Below are positions 35,348 to 43,053 of a DNA stretch of 64,000 bases, one piece after another. The position numbers and the translations under genes were made by a program. Below the pieces are notes generated by a model, which was not told the origin of the DNA, ran no database searches, and was given only the letters and a program-made list of their open reading frames with translations. Positions within the stretch are counted from its first letter, which is position 1; each line of letters opens with the position of its first letter. Source of the stretch: Bosea sp. NBC_00550 (GTDB lineage Bacteria > Pseudomonadota > Alphaproteobacteria > Rhizobiales > Beijerinckiaceae); NCBI RefSeq assembly GCF_026020075.1, contig NZ_CP102773.1:124001-188000 (forward strand), given 5' to 3'.

Positions 35348-36241
35348 ATGCGCTACACCTTCGGTCAGGCCGAGGCATTCTATTGGGTGGCCCGGCTCGG
35401 AGGGTTCCGCGCCGCCGCAACGCATCTCAATCTCGCCCAGCCCACCGTTAGCCTGCGCGTCAAGGAGCTGGAGCGCATCCTCGGCGGAGAGTTGTTCGAC
35501 CGCGCGCTGTACCGGCCGGTGCCGACGACGTTGGGCAGCGCGATCTATGCCGATGTCGAGCGCATGCTCGCCCATGCCGATCAGGTCCAGCGCCGCTCGA
35601 AGGACGCGCTGCCGGGTCGCGGCCTGCTGCGCATCGGCGCCGCCGACTCGTTTGCGGCGCTGATCCTGCCGGATCTGCTGGCGGCGTTGGCGGCTCGCCA
35701 CGCGGCCTTGCAGGTCGACGTCACCGTGGATTTCAGCACGCGGCTGGAACAGCTCCTGCTCGATCGCTCGATCGATATCGCCTTCCTGTCGCAGCCGCGC
35801 GCGCATGAGGGCATCACCATCGTGCCGCTCTGGCTGATCGATCTCGTCTGGGTCATCGGCAAGGACCTGCCCTTCGACGGCGATGTCGCCACGCCGGAGA
35901 ATCTCGTCGATCTGCCGATCTTTACCAATAGCTCGCCCTCGGGCCTGTTCACAACGATCCAGATGTGGTTCGGCACAAAAGGGCTCAAACCCCACCGCAT
36001 GAACACCTGCAATCCGCTGACTGTGATCGCCAGGCTCGCCAATGCCGGCACCGGCGCGGCCCTGATCCCGCGCGAGATGATCAGGGTCTCGGGCGACGAC
36101 CTTGCCCTGCGTGTGCTCGAGACCAGGCCGCCGATCCCGTCCCACAATCTCTGCGCGATGTGGTGGGACAATGAATCCGCCGCCGAATGCGGCTATCTGG
36201 CCGATCTCGCGCGCGAGATCTCGACAAAAGCTGAGCTGTGA
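35348..36241 (+). CDS. LysR-family transcriptional regulator
   Basis: 297 residues. The N-terminal winged helix (residues 1-60; FGQAEAFYWVARLGGFRAAA, then LNLAQPTVSLRVKELE) and a periplasmic-binding-like effector domain define the family. The gene is divergent from the peptide-ABC/hydantoinase operon with a 146-base intergenic region. Control of that operon, with the imported compound or a product as co-inducer, is the standard LysR arrangement and is inferred here. An in-frame extension to 35252 is rejected for lack of homology. Confidence 0.92.
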   Translation: MRYTFGQAEAFYWVARLGGFRAAATHLNLAQPTVSLRVKELERILGGELFDRALYRPVPTTLGSAIYADVERMLAHADQVQRRSKDALPGRGLLRIGAADSFAALILPDLLAALAARHAALQVDVTVDFSTRLEQLLLDRSIDIAFLSQPRAHEGITIVPLWLIDLVWVIGKDLPFDGDVATPENLVDLPIFTNSSPSGLFTTIQMWFGTKGLKPHRMNTCNPLTVIARLANAGTGAALIPREMIRVSGDDLALRVLETRPPIPSHNLCAMWWDNESAAECGYLADLAREISTKAEL

Positions 36242-36402
36242 ATGGTGCATTGCGACCGCGCACTTTGCGCGTCAATCAGGCTGCCTGAGTCGGGAAGGGG
36301 CCATCATCGCCCTTTCCAATCGCAGAGCGCCGGTACCCGAACTTCAGGAAGTCTTAGGGGGGAGATTGACGGGCTTACGTCTCCTCCCAGGCACCTGAGG
36401 GG

Positions 36403-36431
36403 TTGCGTCAGAACGCGCCGGCATTGAAAAT
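36403..36431 (+). promoter_or_regulatory. Possible promoter of the cold-shock gene
   Basis: TTGCGT (36403-36408) and GAAAAT (36426-36431) are separated by 17 bases, 28 bases before the cold-shock ATG. Each hexamer deviates from the consensus at two positions, so this is only a candidate. Confidence 0.3.
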
Positions 36432-36458
36432 GCTGCGTCTTACTAGGAGTAATCTGCG

Positions 36459-36668
36459 ATGGCGACCGGTACTGTGAAATGGTTCAATGCGACGAAGGGA
36501 TTTGGCTTCATCCAGCCGGATCAAGGCGGGCAGGATGTCTTTGTGCATATTAGTACCGTGGAGCGAGCGGGTCTGCGCGAGCTGCGCGATGGTCAGAAGG
36601 TGTCGTTCGAGCTTGCCCAGGACAAGCGCTCAGGTCGCACCTCGGCAGATCAGCTTCAAACCCTCTGA
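36459..36668 (+). CDS. Cold-shock domain protein (CspA family)
   Basis: A 69-residue single cold-shock domain. [20 protein letters not shown] carries RNP1 (KGFGFIQ) and VFVHIS is RNP2; both bind single-stranded RNA/DNA and melt RNA secondary structure. An AGGAG ribosome binding site lies 7 bases before the ATG. Monocistronic. Rhizobiales carry many paralogues, so which condition induces this one is open. Confidence 0.95.
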   Translation: MATGTVKWFNATKGFGFIQPDQGGQDVFVHISTVERAGLRELRDGQKVSFELAQDKRSGRTSADQLQTL

Positions 36669-36691
36669 TCGCCCAGCCAACGAAGTCCGCT

Positions 36692-37372
36692 TCACGAGTC
36701 TTCGCTGAGGGGATTCGCGGGTGGCAGAGCGGAATCTAGGATCGAGATGGGGATGTCGCCGGTTAGCAAGCGCTCCTTGCTGAGCAGGCCGGCATCCTCG
36801 AGCTTCTCGAAATCCGGTAGATCGCGCAGCGTCTCAAACCCGAATTCCGAGAGGAAGGCCGGCGTCGTCACTTAGGTGTAGGGTGCGCCCGGCTGCGGGC
36901 TGCGCGGGCCGGCGGCGAGAAAGCCGAGCTTGCGCAGATGGCCGATCGTGTCGCGGCTGACCTCCTTGCCAAAGACGGCGCCGAGCTCCGCGCGAGTGAT
37001 CGGCTGGAAGTAGCCAATGCAGAGCAGCACCAGGCTCTCGGACTGCGACAGGGCTTTGCTGTCGGCTCCGCCAAGCCCGGTCGCGGTCCGGATCGCGGCG
37101 GCATAGCTCTTCTTTGTGCGATGCTGCCAGCCGCCGGCGACAGAGACGAGTTCGTAAGGGCGCCCACGCAATTCGTCACGGATGTCGGCGATCAACAGAT
37201 CGATGCTGCAGTCCCGGCCCACAACACGCACCAGGGTTTCGCGGCCAACGGGCTTGGGGGAAGCGAAGATCACAGCCTCGACCCGCCCCATCCATTCGCG
37301 CCAGCGCATCTCGGGCGGCAAATCCGCGAGCTCCGCGTCGAACAGCTCCTCCGCCTGGGTGGGTTTTGCCAT
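36692..37372 (-). pseudogene. ScpB-like chromosome segregation protein with internal stop
   Basis: The frame from ATG 37372 encodes 166 residues of a ScpB-type winged-helix protein (WMGRVEAVIFASPKPVGRET; ALSQSESLVLLCIGYFQPIT; VFGKEVSRDTIGHLRKLGFL). It halts at TAA (36872-36874) just after GAPYT. The same frame continues beyond the stop as VTTPAFLSEFGFETLRDLPD and 39 further residues to TGA at 36692, exactly the conserved end of the family (normally APYTYVTT). A single base change, Tyr to stop, explains this. ScpB partners ScpA and SMC; without a ScpA neighbour this is an accessory paralogue. Confidence 0.85.
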
Positions 37373-37379
37373 CCCTCAC

Positions 37380-37677
37380 AACCCGTAGAGACGGAAAGTG
37401 GCGCGGCCGGATAGCTCGCCCGCTTGAGGAAGCGGCCCTCGCCGGGCTCACCGACATAATCGCGGCTCTCGACGACCGTCTTGCCGCGCAGCAGCACCGT
37501 GCGCGGCAGGCCCTTCACGCTGTGCCCCTCATAGGAGGAGTAGTCCATGGCGTTGTGCCGCGCCGCTTCCAGGAAGCTGCTTCCGATGTGCACGATCTTG
37601 CCGTCGGCAATGCCGATATCGACCTTCGCGAGCCCGGCCGTGCTGACGACCGTTCCCTTGCGGATGATCACATCCAT
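37380..37677 (-). pseudogene. Dihydropyrimidinase/hydantoinase, internally deleted relic
   Basis: The frame from ATG 37677 gives about 35 residues of the N terminus of a cyclic amidohydrolase (MDVIIRKGTVVSTAGLAKVD, IGIADGKIVHIG). It then continues in frame with the C-terminal 50 residues (DYSSYEGHSVKGLPRTVLLR, GEPGEGRFLKRASY). Some 370 central residues with the metal ligands and catalytic lysine are missing, so the product cannot be active. It marks a former D-hydantoinase gene, in keeping with the hydantoin island upstream. Confidence 0.8.
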
Positions 37678-37768
37678 CGCGTCGCTTCCCTTTCGCACCT
37701 GTTGTGTTGGGCGCCTTGTCCCTTCGGACCCAGGCGCCGGTAAATCTTTCAGTGGCTATTGTTCCGCG

Positions 37769-38010
37769 TCAGCGATTGCGCAGCCGTGGATTGAGGGCGT
37801 CGTTCAGGCCCTCGCCGATCAGGTTGATGGCGGCACGGTGAGTAGGATGGCGACGCCGGGTATGGCCGTCAGATACCAAGCGGTGCGAAGGTGGCCGCGG
37901 CCGGCACCTATCATCGTGCCCAAGCTCATCACATTGGGATCGCCCAGCCCGAGGAAGGCCAGCGAGGACTCGGTCGGGATCGCGCTCGCGACCAAATGGC
38001 GAGGGCGGAC
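37769..38010 (-). pseudogene. DppC-type ABC permease, C-terminal relic
   Basis: The - strand reads VASAIPTESSLAFLGLGDPN, SLGTMIGAGRGHLRTAWYLT, then IPGVAILLTV and, after a frameshift, NLIGEGLNDALNPRLRNR. This is the conserved end of a peptide-type ABC permease. Nothing of the N-terminal two thirds remains. Together with the dihydropyrimidinase relic it suggests a second, deleted hydantoin-uptake cluster. Confidence 0.75.
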
Positions 38011-38234
38011 AAGAGCATTGCTGGTTAGCTCGTTCTCTGCTCAATTTCGCCGCGATGATAACGGGTCTAGCTTGCTGCACTCAATCGCGATCGCCGGGGG
38101 ATGATGATGCAGAACAGAGCCATTCAATGCGCCGTGGCATACGCATTGGCCAGCCTTAAACTCTCGCTTGGCCCACGTGCCGCTCCGCGCAGAGCAAAGT
38201 TGGCCGAGGTCAACTCCTCCCGCGCAGGCTTCCA

Positions 38235-38729
38235 TTGAGCGCGATCGATCGCATTCGCGAGCTTGTGACAGCAGGGGTAATAATTCCCATCGAGATTGGT
38301 TTGAAGGCGGACGAGCAGCCACTAAGACTGCTCTATGGAACAGCCAATTTCGTCGATTGGCTTCAAGAGCGCTTGAACGCTGGGGAAGCTTCTGCACTCT
38401 CAGCGGATTTATCGCCGTCCGAGCAACTTGATCACCTCTTCTACACGTTCGCGAGTGGTCGCCAACTGATTTATTCTAGACAGTATCGATTCATTAAGGC
38501 AGAGAAGTATGCCGTTTGGGAATTAAAAACGGCAGACCTCCGAATATTCGGCTGGTTTATGGTTAAAGACTGTTATGTCGCCGTTTTCGGGGATTGGGCC
38601 GACCGTATCAAGGATCACGATCTTTACCGCGGCTACCGCATAGAGGTACGACGTATTCGGCGGGAGCTAGGGATGGAGGATGCACTTTGTGTAGAGGGGA
38701 TAGATCCTCGTGAAGTTCTTTCGCTTTGA
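38235..38729 (+). CDS. Hypothetical protein, possible toxin partner of a two-gene TA-like pair
   Basis: A 164-residue soluble protein starting at a TTG (38235), with base composition clearly more AT-rich than the surroundings. The C-terminal half (FIKAEKYAVWELKTADLRIF, WFMVKDCYVAVFGDWADRIK) recalls the RelE/HigB-like beta-sheet fold of phage-derived Gp49 toxins (inference). Its last 20 bases overlap the start of an HTH protein gene, the toxin-first order of HigBA-like modules. No catalytic residues can be assigned with certainty. Confidence 0.6.
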   Translation: MSAIDRIRELVTAGVIIPIEIGLKADEQPLRLLYGTANFVDWLQERLNAGEASALSADLSPSEQLDHLFYTFASGRQLIYSRQYRFIKAEKYAVWELKTADLRIFGWFMVKDCYVAVFGDWADRIKDHDLYRGYRIEVRRIRRELGMEDALCVEGIDPREVLSL

Positions 38730-39117
38730 TATAGGCGCCAGAGCAAGCAAGGCAAGTCGCTTCATTGGGGGTGTTCAAAGTGAATTATTGAAGGCAGTCG
38801 TAGAAGAAAGGCTGAAAGGGACGTCTCAGCAGTCTCTGGCTCAAAAACTCCGCATTCCGCGATCGGAGCTCAATAATCAACTCGCAGGAACTAGCGGACT
38901 GACGTTGCGTGCAGTTTCGGATCTCGCTTGGGCGCTAGATCGTGAGATAAACTTTGAATTGAAGGCGCGAGTTGAAAAGACTGGCCAAAACCACTTGCCG
39001 GAAGCGTCGACCCTGATCAGCAATGCGCCGACCATGGTTGGCGCCTCCACCAACAGTTCGACTTTACCGTCCCGGCCCCAGATACGGATCGTGACGCCAC
39101 GCATTCCAGCAAAGTAG
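38710..39117 (+). CDS. XRE-type helix-turn-helix protein, possible antitoxin
   Basis: A 135-residue protein. Residues about 35-75 form a helix-turn-helix (SQQSLAQKLRIPRSELNNQL, then TLRAVSDLAWALDREINFEL) of the XRE/HigA kind. The C-terminal 50 residues are Pro/Ser/Thr-rich and probably disordered. It overlaps the upstream gene by 20 bases and is followed 4 bases later by a third gene, so the three form one transcript. Role as antitoxin and autorepressor is inferred from architecture. Confidence 0.7.
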   Translation: MKFFRFDIGARASKASRFIGGVQSELLKAVVEERLKGTSQQSLAQKLRIPRSELNNQLAGTSGLTLRAVSDLAWALDREINFELKARVEKTGQNHLPEASTLISNAPTMVGASTNSSTLPSRPQIRIVTPRIPAK

Positions 39118-39121
39118 TTCG

Positions 39122-39565
39122 ATGGACCGATACGGCTATTCGATTTTCTGCGACGACATACGCAATGAAGTGAGCGGTAAGCTTAGCTTTATTGGTTGCT
39201 ATAACTCCGTCATGTTCGTCCCCGATTCCTTCCCGTTCGTGCTACCAAAATTTTGCGTGCACTTGCATATTCTGTCGCCCGCTACTCGGCCATTTAAGCT
39301 GATAACGGCGCGTGTTTATATCCCGGGACATGATGAGCCGATCGTCACCGAGCGGATCGAGGCTCCGGCTCCGGCAGTGCAGGATCGGCTAATCGACGAA
39401 CTTGGCGACGTGCCAGCCACGCCTAAATTCATCGTGGCGGCTGCAAGCCTGATCTTCGCTCCCCTGCGGGTCGAGGCTCCGGGTTTGATCAGTGTACGAG
39501 CGCTGGTCGACGATAGTGTCGACGAGCTAAAAATCGGTTCACTGCGGGTCAGTGTCGCGCCGTGA
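39122..39565 (+). CDS. Conserved hypothetical protein (DUF6941-like)
   Basis: A 147-residue beta-rich soluble protein. The opening MDRYGYSIFCDDIRNEVSGK followed by LSFIGCYNSVMFVP fits a small family of unknown role (I believe DUF6941) that typically begins with a CDDIR/GK motif. It follows the HTH gene by only 4 bases and shares its composition. It could be a third component of the module or an unrelated passenger. Confidence 0.65.
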   Translation: MDRYGYSIFCDDIRNEVSGKLSFIGCYNSVMFVPDSFPFVLPKFCVHLHILSPATRPFKLITARVYIPGHDEPIVTERIEAPAPAVQDRLIDELGDVPATPKFIVAAASLIFAPLRVEAPGLISVRALVDDSVDELKIGSLRVSVAP

Positions 39566-39669
39566 CGGGTCAATCCCAAGGCTGCGGCCCTGGCCTCTAA
39601 TAAACTGCGATGGCGCGCTGCGCGTTGGCTATCGGCCAACGGCTCGCCGGTTCTTGCTCCCAAAGTTCG

Positions 39670-40032
39670 CTATCGGACCTGATGGACACGTGCGACATTA
39701 TTCAGGCCTTGCTGAGCAACCATCGAGTGGCTGCCGCTACCTTGCTGTGTGATCGAAGCGGAGTTCGACGACCCGACTTGCGATACGTAAGAATAATTCC
39801 CCGCGCCGCGGGCACCCTGACCATGCTGAGGGGCCGGCACGGCCGCGAGCTGATTTAACGAGATCGGCGTGCTCAGAAGATCCGATGCGGCGTGGCGATC
39901 TGGTGATAACCGCCCTTGCGTTAGGTCGCGCGCGAACTGGGTTATGAAAGCCTCGCTTGCCAGGCCCGCGGACGTCGTCAAGCCAATCCCAAAGCCAACG
40001 ACTATCGCCATCCAGATTGTTCTCACGGCCAT
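39670..40032 (-). CDS. Minor curlin-like protein
   Basis: A 120-residue secreted protein: signal peptide 1-25 (VVGFGIGLTTSAGLASEAF), then a linker, then two or three curlin repeats near the end (NYSYVSQVGSSNSASITQ; QGSGSHSMVAQQGLNNVARV). The repeats follow the NxxxxxQxGxxNxxxxxQ rule that builds beta-helical amyloid. Short length and few repeats suggest a nucleator-type (CsgB-like) or accessory subunit. It lies at the downstream edge of the curli locus, separated by an oppositely oriented lipoprotein gene. Confidence 0.75.
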   Translation of the reverse strand: MAVRTIWMAIVVGFGIGLTTSAGLASEAFITQFARDLTQGRLSPDRHAASDLLSTPISLNQLAAVPAPQHGQGARGAGNYSYVSQVGSSNSASITQQGSGSHSMVAQQGLNNVARVHQVR

Positions 40033-40292
40033 ACCTCACGCGCCAAACATGACGGCGGTATAGCGTCAAAAGGTTTAGAAGCCTTTAGAGATGCCGTCCT
40101 CTGCGTCAGGCGCGTCGCTTCACCTCTGATTTATGGTTGTAGCATCAGAAGCTCAGAAGCGCATATGTCAGTCACACTAGCGCCAACGCTCAGCTGCGAT
40201 ATATTCTCATGGTACAAATCCCATGATGCCTTTTGACCTTTGCTCCATGCGTTCAGATATGTGTCTCCCGGATCAGTGCTAGGAACGACCCA

Positions 40293-40613
40293 ATGCAGGC
40301 GACAAGGCTCGGATTGGCCACACTCATCGGCCTTGCGCTCGTCAGCTGCGTTCAACCCAGCGCTGTTCGGCCCGTTGGCGTAGACGGCGCCCCATCCCTT
40401 CAGCAAAGCCGAGCGGAGGAGGCAAGGATAGGCCAAGCGCAAGGCCGCGTGTTCATATCCGACGAGGCCGCGTCGGATATCAAGGCCAAGCCGGTTGTTT
40501 CCGGCACTGCGGCGGTCGGGTCCGTTGGCCGCCCGTTGACCTGCGGCCAGCAGAATACATCCGATCCAGCCTGTCACACGGCAACCCAGCAGTCCCGTCC
40601 GCCGACACGCTAA
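40293..40613 (+). CDS. Small putative lipoprotein
   Basis: 106 residues. The signal ends in LALVSC (Cys19), a lipobox, so the protein is membrane-anchored. The remainder is polar and contains two late Cys residues (LTCGQQNTSDPACHT). AGGAA lies 8 bases before the ATG; an upstream TTG extension is rejected. It lies inside the curli region but on the opposite strand. No family is recognised; a link to curli biogenesis is only suggested by position. Confidence 0.65.
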   Translation: MQATRLGLATLIGLALVSCVQPSAVRPVGVDGAPSLQQSRAEEARIGQAQGRVFISDEAASDIKAKPVVSGTAAVGSVGRPLTCGQQNTSDPACHTATQQSRPPTR

Positions 40614-40752
40614 ACGAGGCCTGGCCCGCGCGAGCATCGCTTCAATCATGCTCTCCCGCGGCAATTCCGCGGTTGATTTGCGAGATCACGCGGTACGATC
40701 GGATCCAGACCTCATGGCACAAGGGTCACGAGGCCTTGGCCAATCCGAGCGG

Positions 40753-41682
40753 TTACATCGCACTTTTGGTTGGCGCGGGAGGCGGCGCTAGCGCAGCGGT
40801 CGAAGGCGTCTCGGTCACCATCTCGAAATTGACGGCCTTTTTCTGCTCGTCGAGCGCCCGCATAAAGGCAGCGCCGGCCGGCGCATCGGCGAAATCCCAA
40901 AGCTTTGCCTTGACGCCCTCGAAAATGAGCGAATACACGGCGAGCTGTATGCCCTCGCGAACGGCCAGGGTGGCGGGCGAATTTTTTGTAAACCCCGCTT
41001 CCATCTGCAGGATGTGATCGACCTTTGCGAATTTGAATGCGCTGCCTTGGACGAGCACCGAATATATCGTCTTAGTCGTGGTCACCGATGCGACTACTCG
41101 CCCCGTCTGAACGCTGACAGCCCGGAGCGCCACGGTGACAACATCCTGGCGATACTGGGTATTGCCGCCAATCCCCAAATAATTGGCGCCGATGCCGCCA
41201 GTCGTTTCGTTCGTATCGTAGCCGATCAGGCCGCCTTGCAGCAGAATTCCGGCAAAGCGCAGCGCTGGCAATCCTTGAGCGCGTTTGCCTTCCACCGCTG
41301 TCCTAGTGTTCTGGATGATCTGGCGTTCTTGCAGCAGCGGCTGAAGGTCATTACGCTCGATGACGTTAAACCAAGCGCCATTACCGGCCTTCGTCAGAAC
41401 ATCTGAAAGTATTGCGCTCCCACCTTGTGTGACGGCACGAGAAAATTCGGCAAAATTGTCGTTAGGTTTGTTCTGACCTGTCAGATCTGGAAAGCTGTAG
41501 ACAGCAACGTCCAGCTTCTGCGCGGGCGGCGGCAGTCGATCAAGAACGACTCCGGTCTTCGTATCGGGAACCAGTGTTGCCGGTTGCGTGATGGGATCGA
41601 TGTTCGTGCCTGAGACGACGCATCCACCAGTAACAAGCGCAAGCGTCAGCGCGCCCGCAATCTGCGAGTAAATCCGATTCAT
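40753..41682 (-). CDS. csgG: Curli secretion pore lipoprotein CsgG
   Basis: 309 residues. Lipoprotein signal with Cys21 (LALVTGGC). The CsgG core (PF03783) spans about 55-260: KLDVAVYSFPDLTGQNKPND, GAWFNVIERNDLQPLLQERQ, GYDTNETTGGIGANYLGIGG and the TTKTIYSVLVQGSAFKF strand. It forms the nonameric outer-membrane channel for curlin subunits. The Pro/Ala tail beyond 290 is extra. Gene order upstream on the same strand is csgF, minor curlin, csgH, major curlin. Confidence 0.93.
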   Translation of the reverse strand: MNRIYSQIAGALTLALVTGGCVVSGTNIDPITQPATLVPDTKTGVVLDRLPPPAQKLDVAVYSFPDLTGQNKPNDNFAEFSRAVTQGGSAILSDVLTKAGNGAWFNVIERNDLQPLLQERQIIQNTRTAVEGKRAQGLPALRFAGILLQGGLIGYDTNETTGGIGANYLGIGGNTQYRQDVVTVALRAVSVQTGRVVASVTTTKTIYSVLVQGSAFKFAKVDHILQMEAGFTKNSPATLAVREGIQLAVYSLIFEGVKAKLWDFADAPAGAAFMRALDEQKKAVNFEMVTETPSTAALAPPPAPTKSAM

Positions 41683-41733
41683 GACCCCAATACCTGAATG
41701 AGTAAAGTGGCGCCTATGTAAGCGCCAGGAATC

Positions 41734-42033
41734 TCAGGGTGATGCCGGAACGACCGGGAGACCGTTGCCGCCGATAACGACAATCGGGGCCTGGCTGGCG
41801 CCACTGCCGATGCCGCTCAAAGCGCTGGTCAAACCGGAAAGGTCGGGAGATTGCTGGCCGGATTTAGCTCCCTTGCCTTGCGCCTGGGCCGTCGACAGCA
41901 AAAAGGTGCCATTGAGCGAATTACCGCCGAAAGTGGGATTCGTCGGACGATAAACCTGCTCCCCCGCAATGGCCGCAACGCTTCCGAAACAACAGCTCAG
42001 GATTGTAATGGTAGCCACATTCCGTAGTGCCAT
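41734..42033 (-). CDS. csgF: Curli assembly protein CsgF
   Basis: A 99-residue secreted protein. Signal peptide 1-24 is followed by QVYRPTNPTFGGNSLNGTFL, the N-terminal motif of CsgF that inserts into the CsgG barrel. The rest is short and Gly/Ser-rich (LSGLTSALSGIGSGASQ), smaller than E. coli CsgF (138 residues). It would connect the secretion pore with the nucleator. Located 51 bases upstream of csgG. Confidence 0.85.
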   Translation of the reverse strand: MALRNVATITILSCCFGSVAAIAGEQVYRPTNPTFGGNSLNGTFLLSTAQAQGKGAKSGQQSPDLSGLTSALSGIGSGASQAPIVVIGGNGLPVVPASP

Positions 42034-42078
42034 AGAACATTACCTCCCAAATCAGTACATACGCTGCACCATCTTATC

Positions 42079-42591
42079 TCAACGCTTGATTAAGAGCCCG
42101 CCATTCGGCAGCCGCGCAATCAGCACGTTGATCGGTGCCGACCCGTTGGGTTGTATCACCCCCACGGACAACCCTTGGGTATTTAGTAACACAAGATTTG
42201 AACGTAAGTTGTTACCGGCTTGCAACACTCCGACATTGTTAGAATTTCCGGCGATAACACCGATGTTCGACAGATTGTTCGCTCCGTTCTGTATTTGAGC
42301 GACCTGATTATAGTTACCAATCTGTATAGTCTGCGCGAAGTTGCGTATCCCGGTTATGGATGCCTCTGGAGCAAGACGCGGCGCGGTCACAGCCGGGCGT
42401 GCGGCAGTAAGCGCCGCGGAAAGTCCATTGGCCACCGGGACGGCATGTATCGGGAGACGATCTCCCGCCTGACTTTGCGCGACATAGGCCGACTCGGCCG
42501 CAACAGGCGTCAGCGCGACCGCCTGAGCTATGAGGACCGCCGCAGCGGCCATGATGCACCGCGAAAATCGCGCGGTCAGGGCGAAATACAT
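42079..42591 (-). CDS. Curlin minor subunit, CsgB-like
   Basis: A 170-residue secreted protein with a signal peptide (about 1-32) and, after a Pro/Ala linker, four or five curlin-type repeats: NFAQTIQIGNYNQVAQIQ, NGANNLSNIGVIAGNSNN, VGVLQAGNNLRSNLVLLN. The C terminus (NVLIARLPNGGLLIKR) is basic, a feature shared with CsgB, whose last repeat anchors it to the cell. Probably the nucleator. Overlaps csgH by 16 bases, supporting co-translation. Confidence 0.82.
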   Translation of the reverse strand: MYFALTARFSRCIMAAAAVLIAQAVALTPVAAESAYVAQSQAGDRLPIHAVPVANGLSAALTAARPAVTAPRLAPEASITGIRNFAQTIQIGNYNQVAQIQNGANNLSNIGVIAGNSNNVGVLQAGNNLRSNLVLLNTQGLSVGVIQPNGSAPINVLIARLPNGGLLIKR

Positions 42592-42992
42592 GAAACGCTC
42601 CCGCGATTGGATTCGAGCGACAGAGACGCCTCGTAGTGGCCGATGGCGGCCTGCTCGAGCAGAACTGTGGTCAGCACGCTATCCTGGCCGGAGCCGATGG
42701 AGAAATTGCCGCTTTGCATGTTCTGGCTCGTGCCGCTGCTGCTCTGCTTGAGAATGGACAGACGATATTGCCCCGAAACCGGCGAATGCGCGCGCGCGAT
42801 CGCCTGCAACCGAAGCGCCGAACCGGTATCCTCGGCGCGAATCAGGCATTGCAACGGCATATCGGTCGGCAACGGCTTCATTGGTGCACCGAGGCAAGGA
42901 AACGAAGCGAGGCAAGCGCCGAGCACTGCCGCCGACCCAATGGATACCGGAGGAAATGAGCCAAACCGCATTGCCGCATTCCGCTTGGGCAA
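42576..42992 (-). CDS. csgH: Curli chaperone/inhibitor CsgH
   Basis: 138 residues, or 131 if the second ATG (MRFGSFP) is used. Signal peptide to about residue 35, then a small beta-sandwich domain (LQCLIRAEDTGSALRLQAIA, GQYRLSILKQSSSGTSQNMQ, YEASLSLESN). This matches CsgH, the alphaproteobacterial counterpart of CsgC, which keeps curlin from polymerising in the periplasm. It carries two cysteines in the mature part (Cys49 and one near the C terminus) that could form a disulfide. Located between the major and minor curlin genes. Confidence 0.85.
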   Translation of the reverse strand: MPKRNAAMRFGSFPPVSIGSAAVLGACLASFPCLGAPMKPLPTDMPLQCLIRAEDTGSALRLQAIARAHSPVSGQYRLSILKQSSSGTSQNMQSGNFSIGSGQDSVLTTVLLEQAAIGHYEASLSLESNRGSVSCISP

Positions 42993-43053
42993 GAACTTTG
43001 GGGCAAGAACGAGGTGAAGCGGCGGGCCGAATGGCCCGCCGCTCCCGGATGAC

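Noticed and set aside
40131..40664. 177-residue - strand frame overlapping the small lipoprotein
   Set aside because: No signal peptide or motif; the + strand has a lipobox and ribosome binding site.
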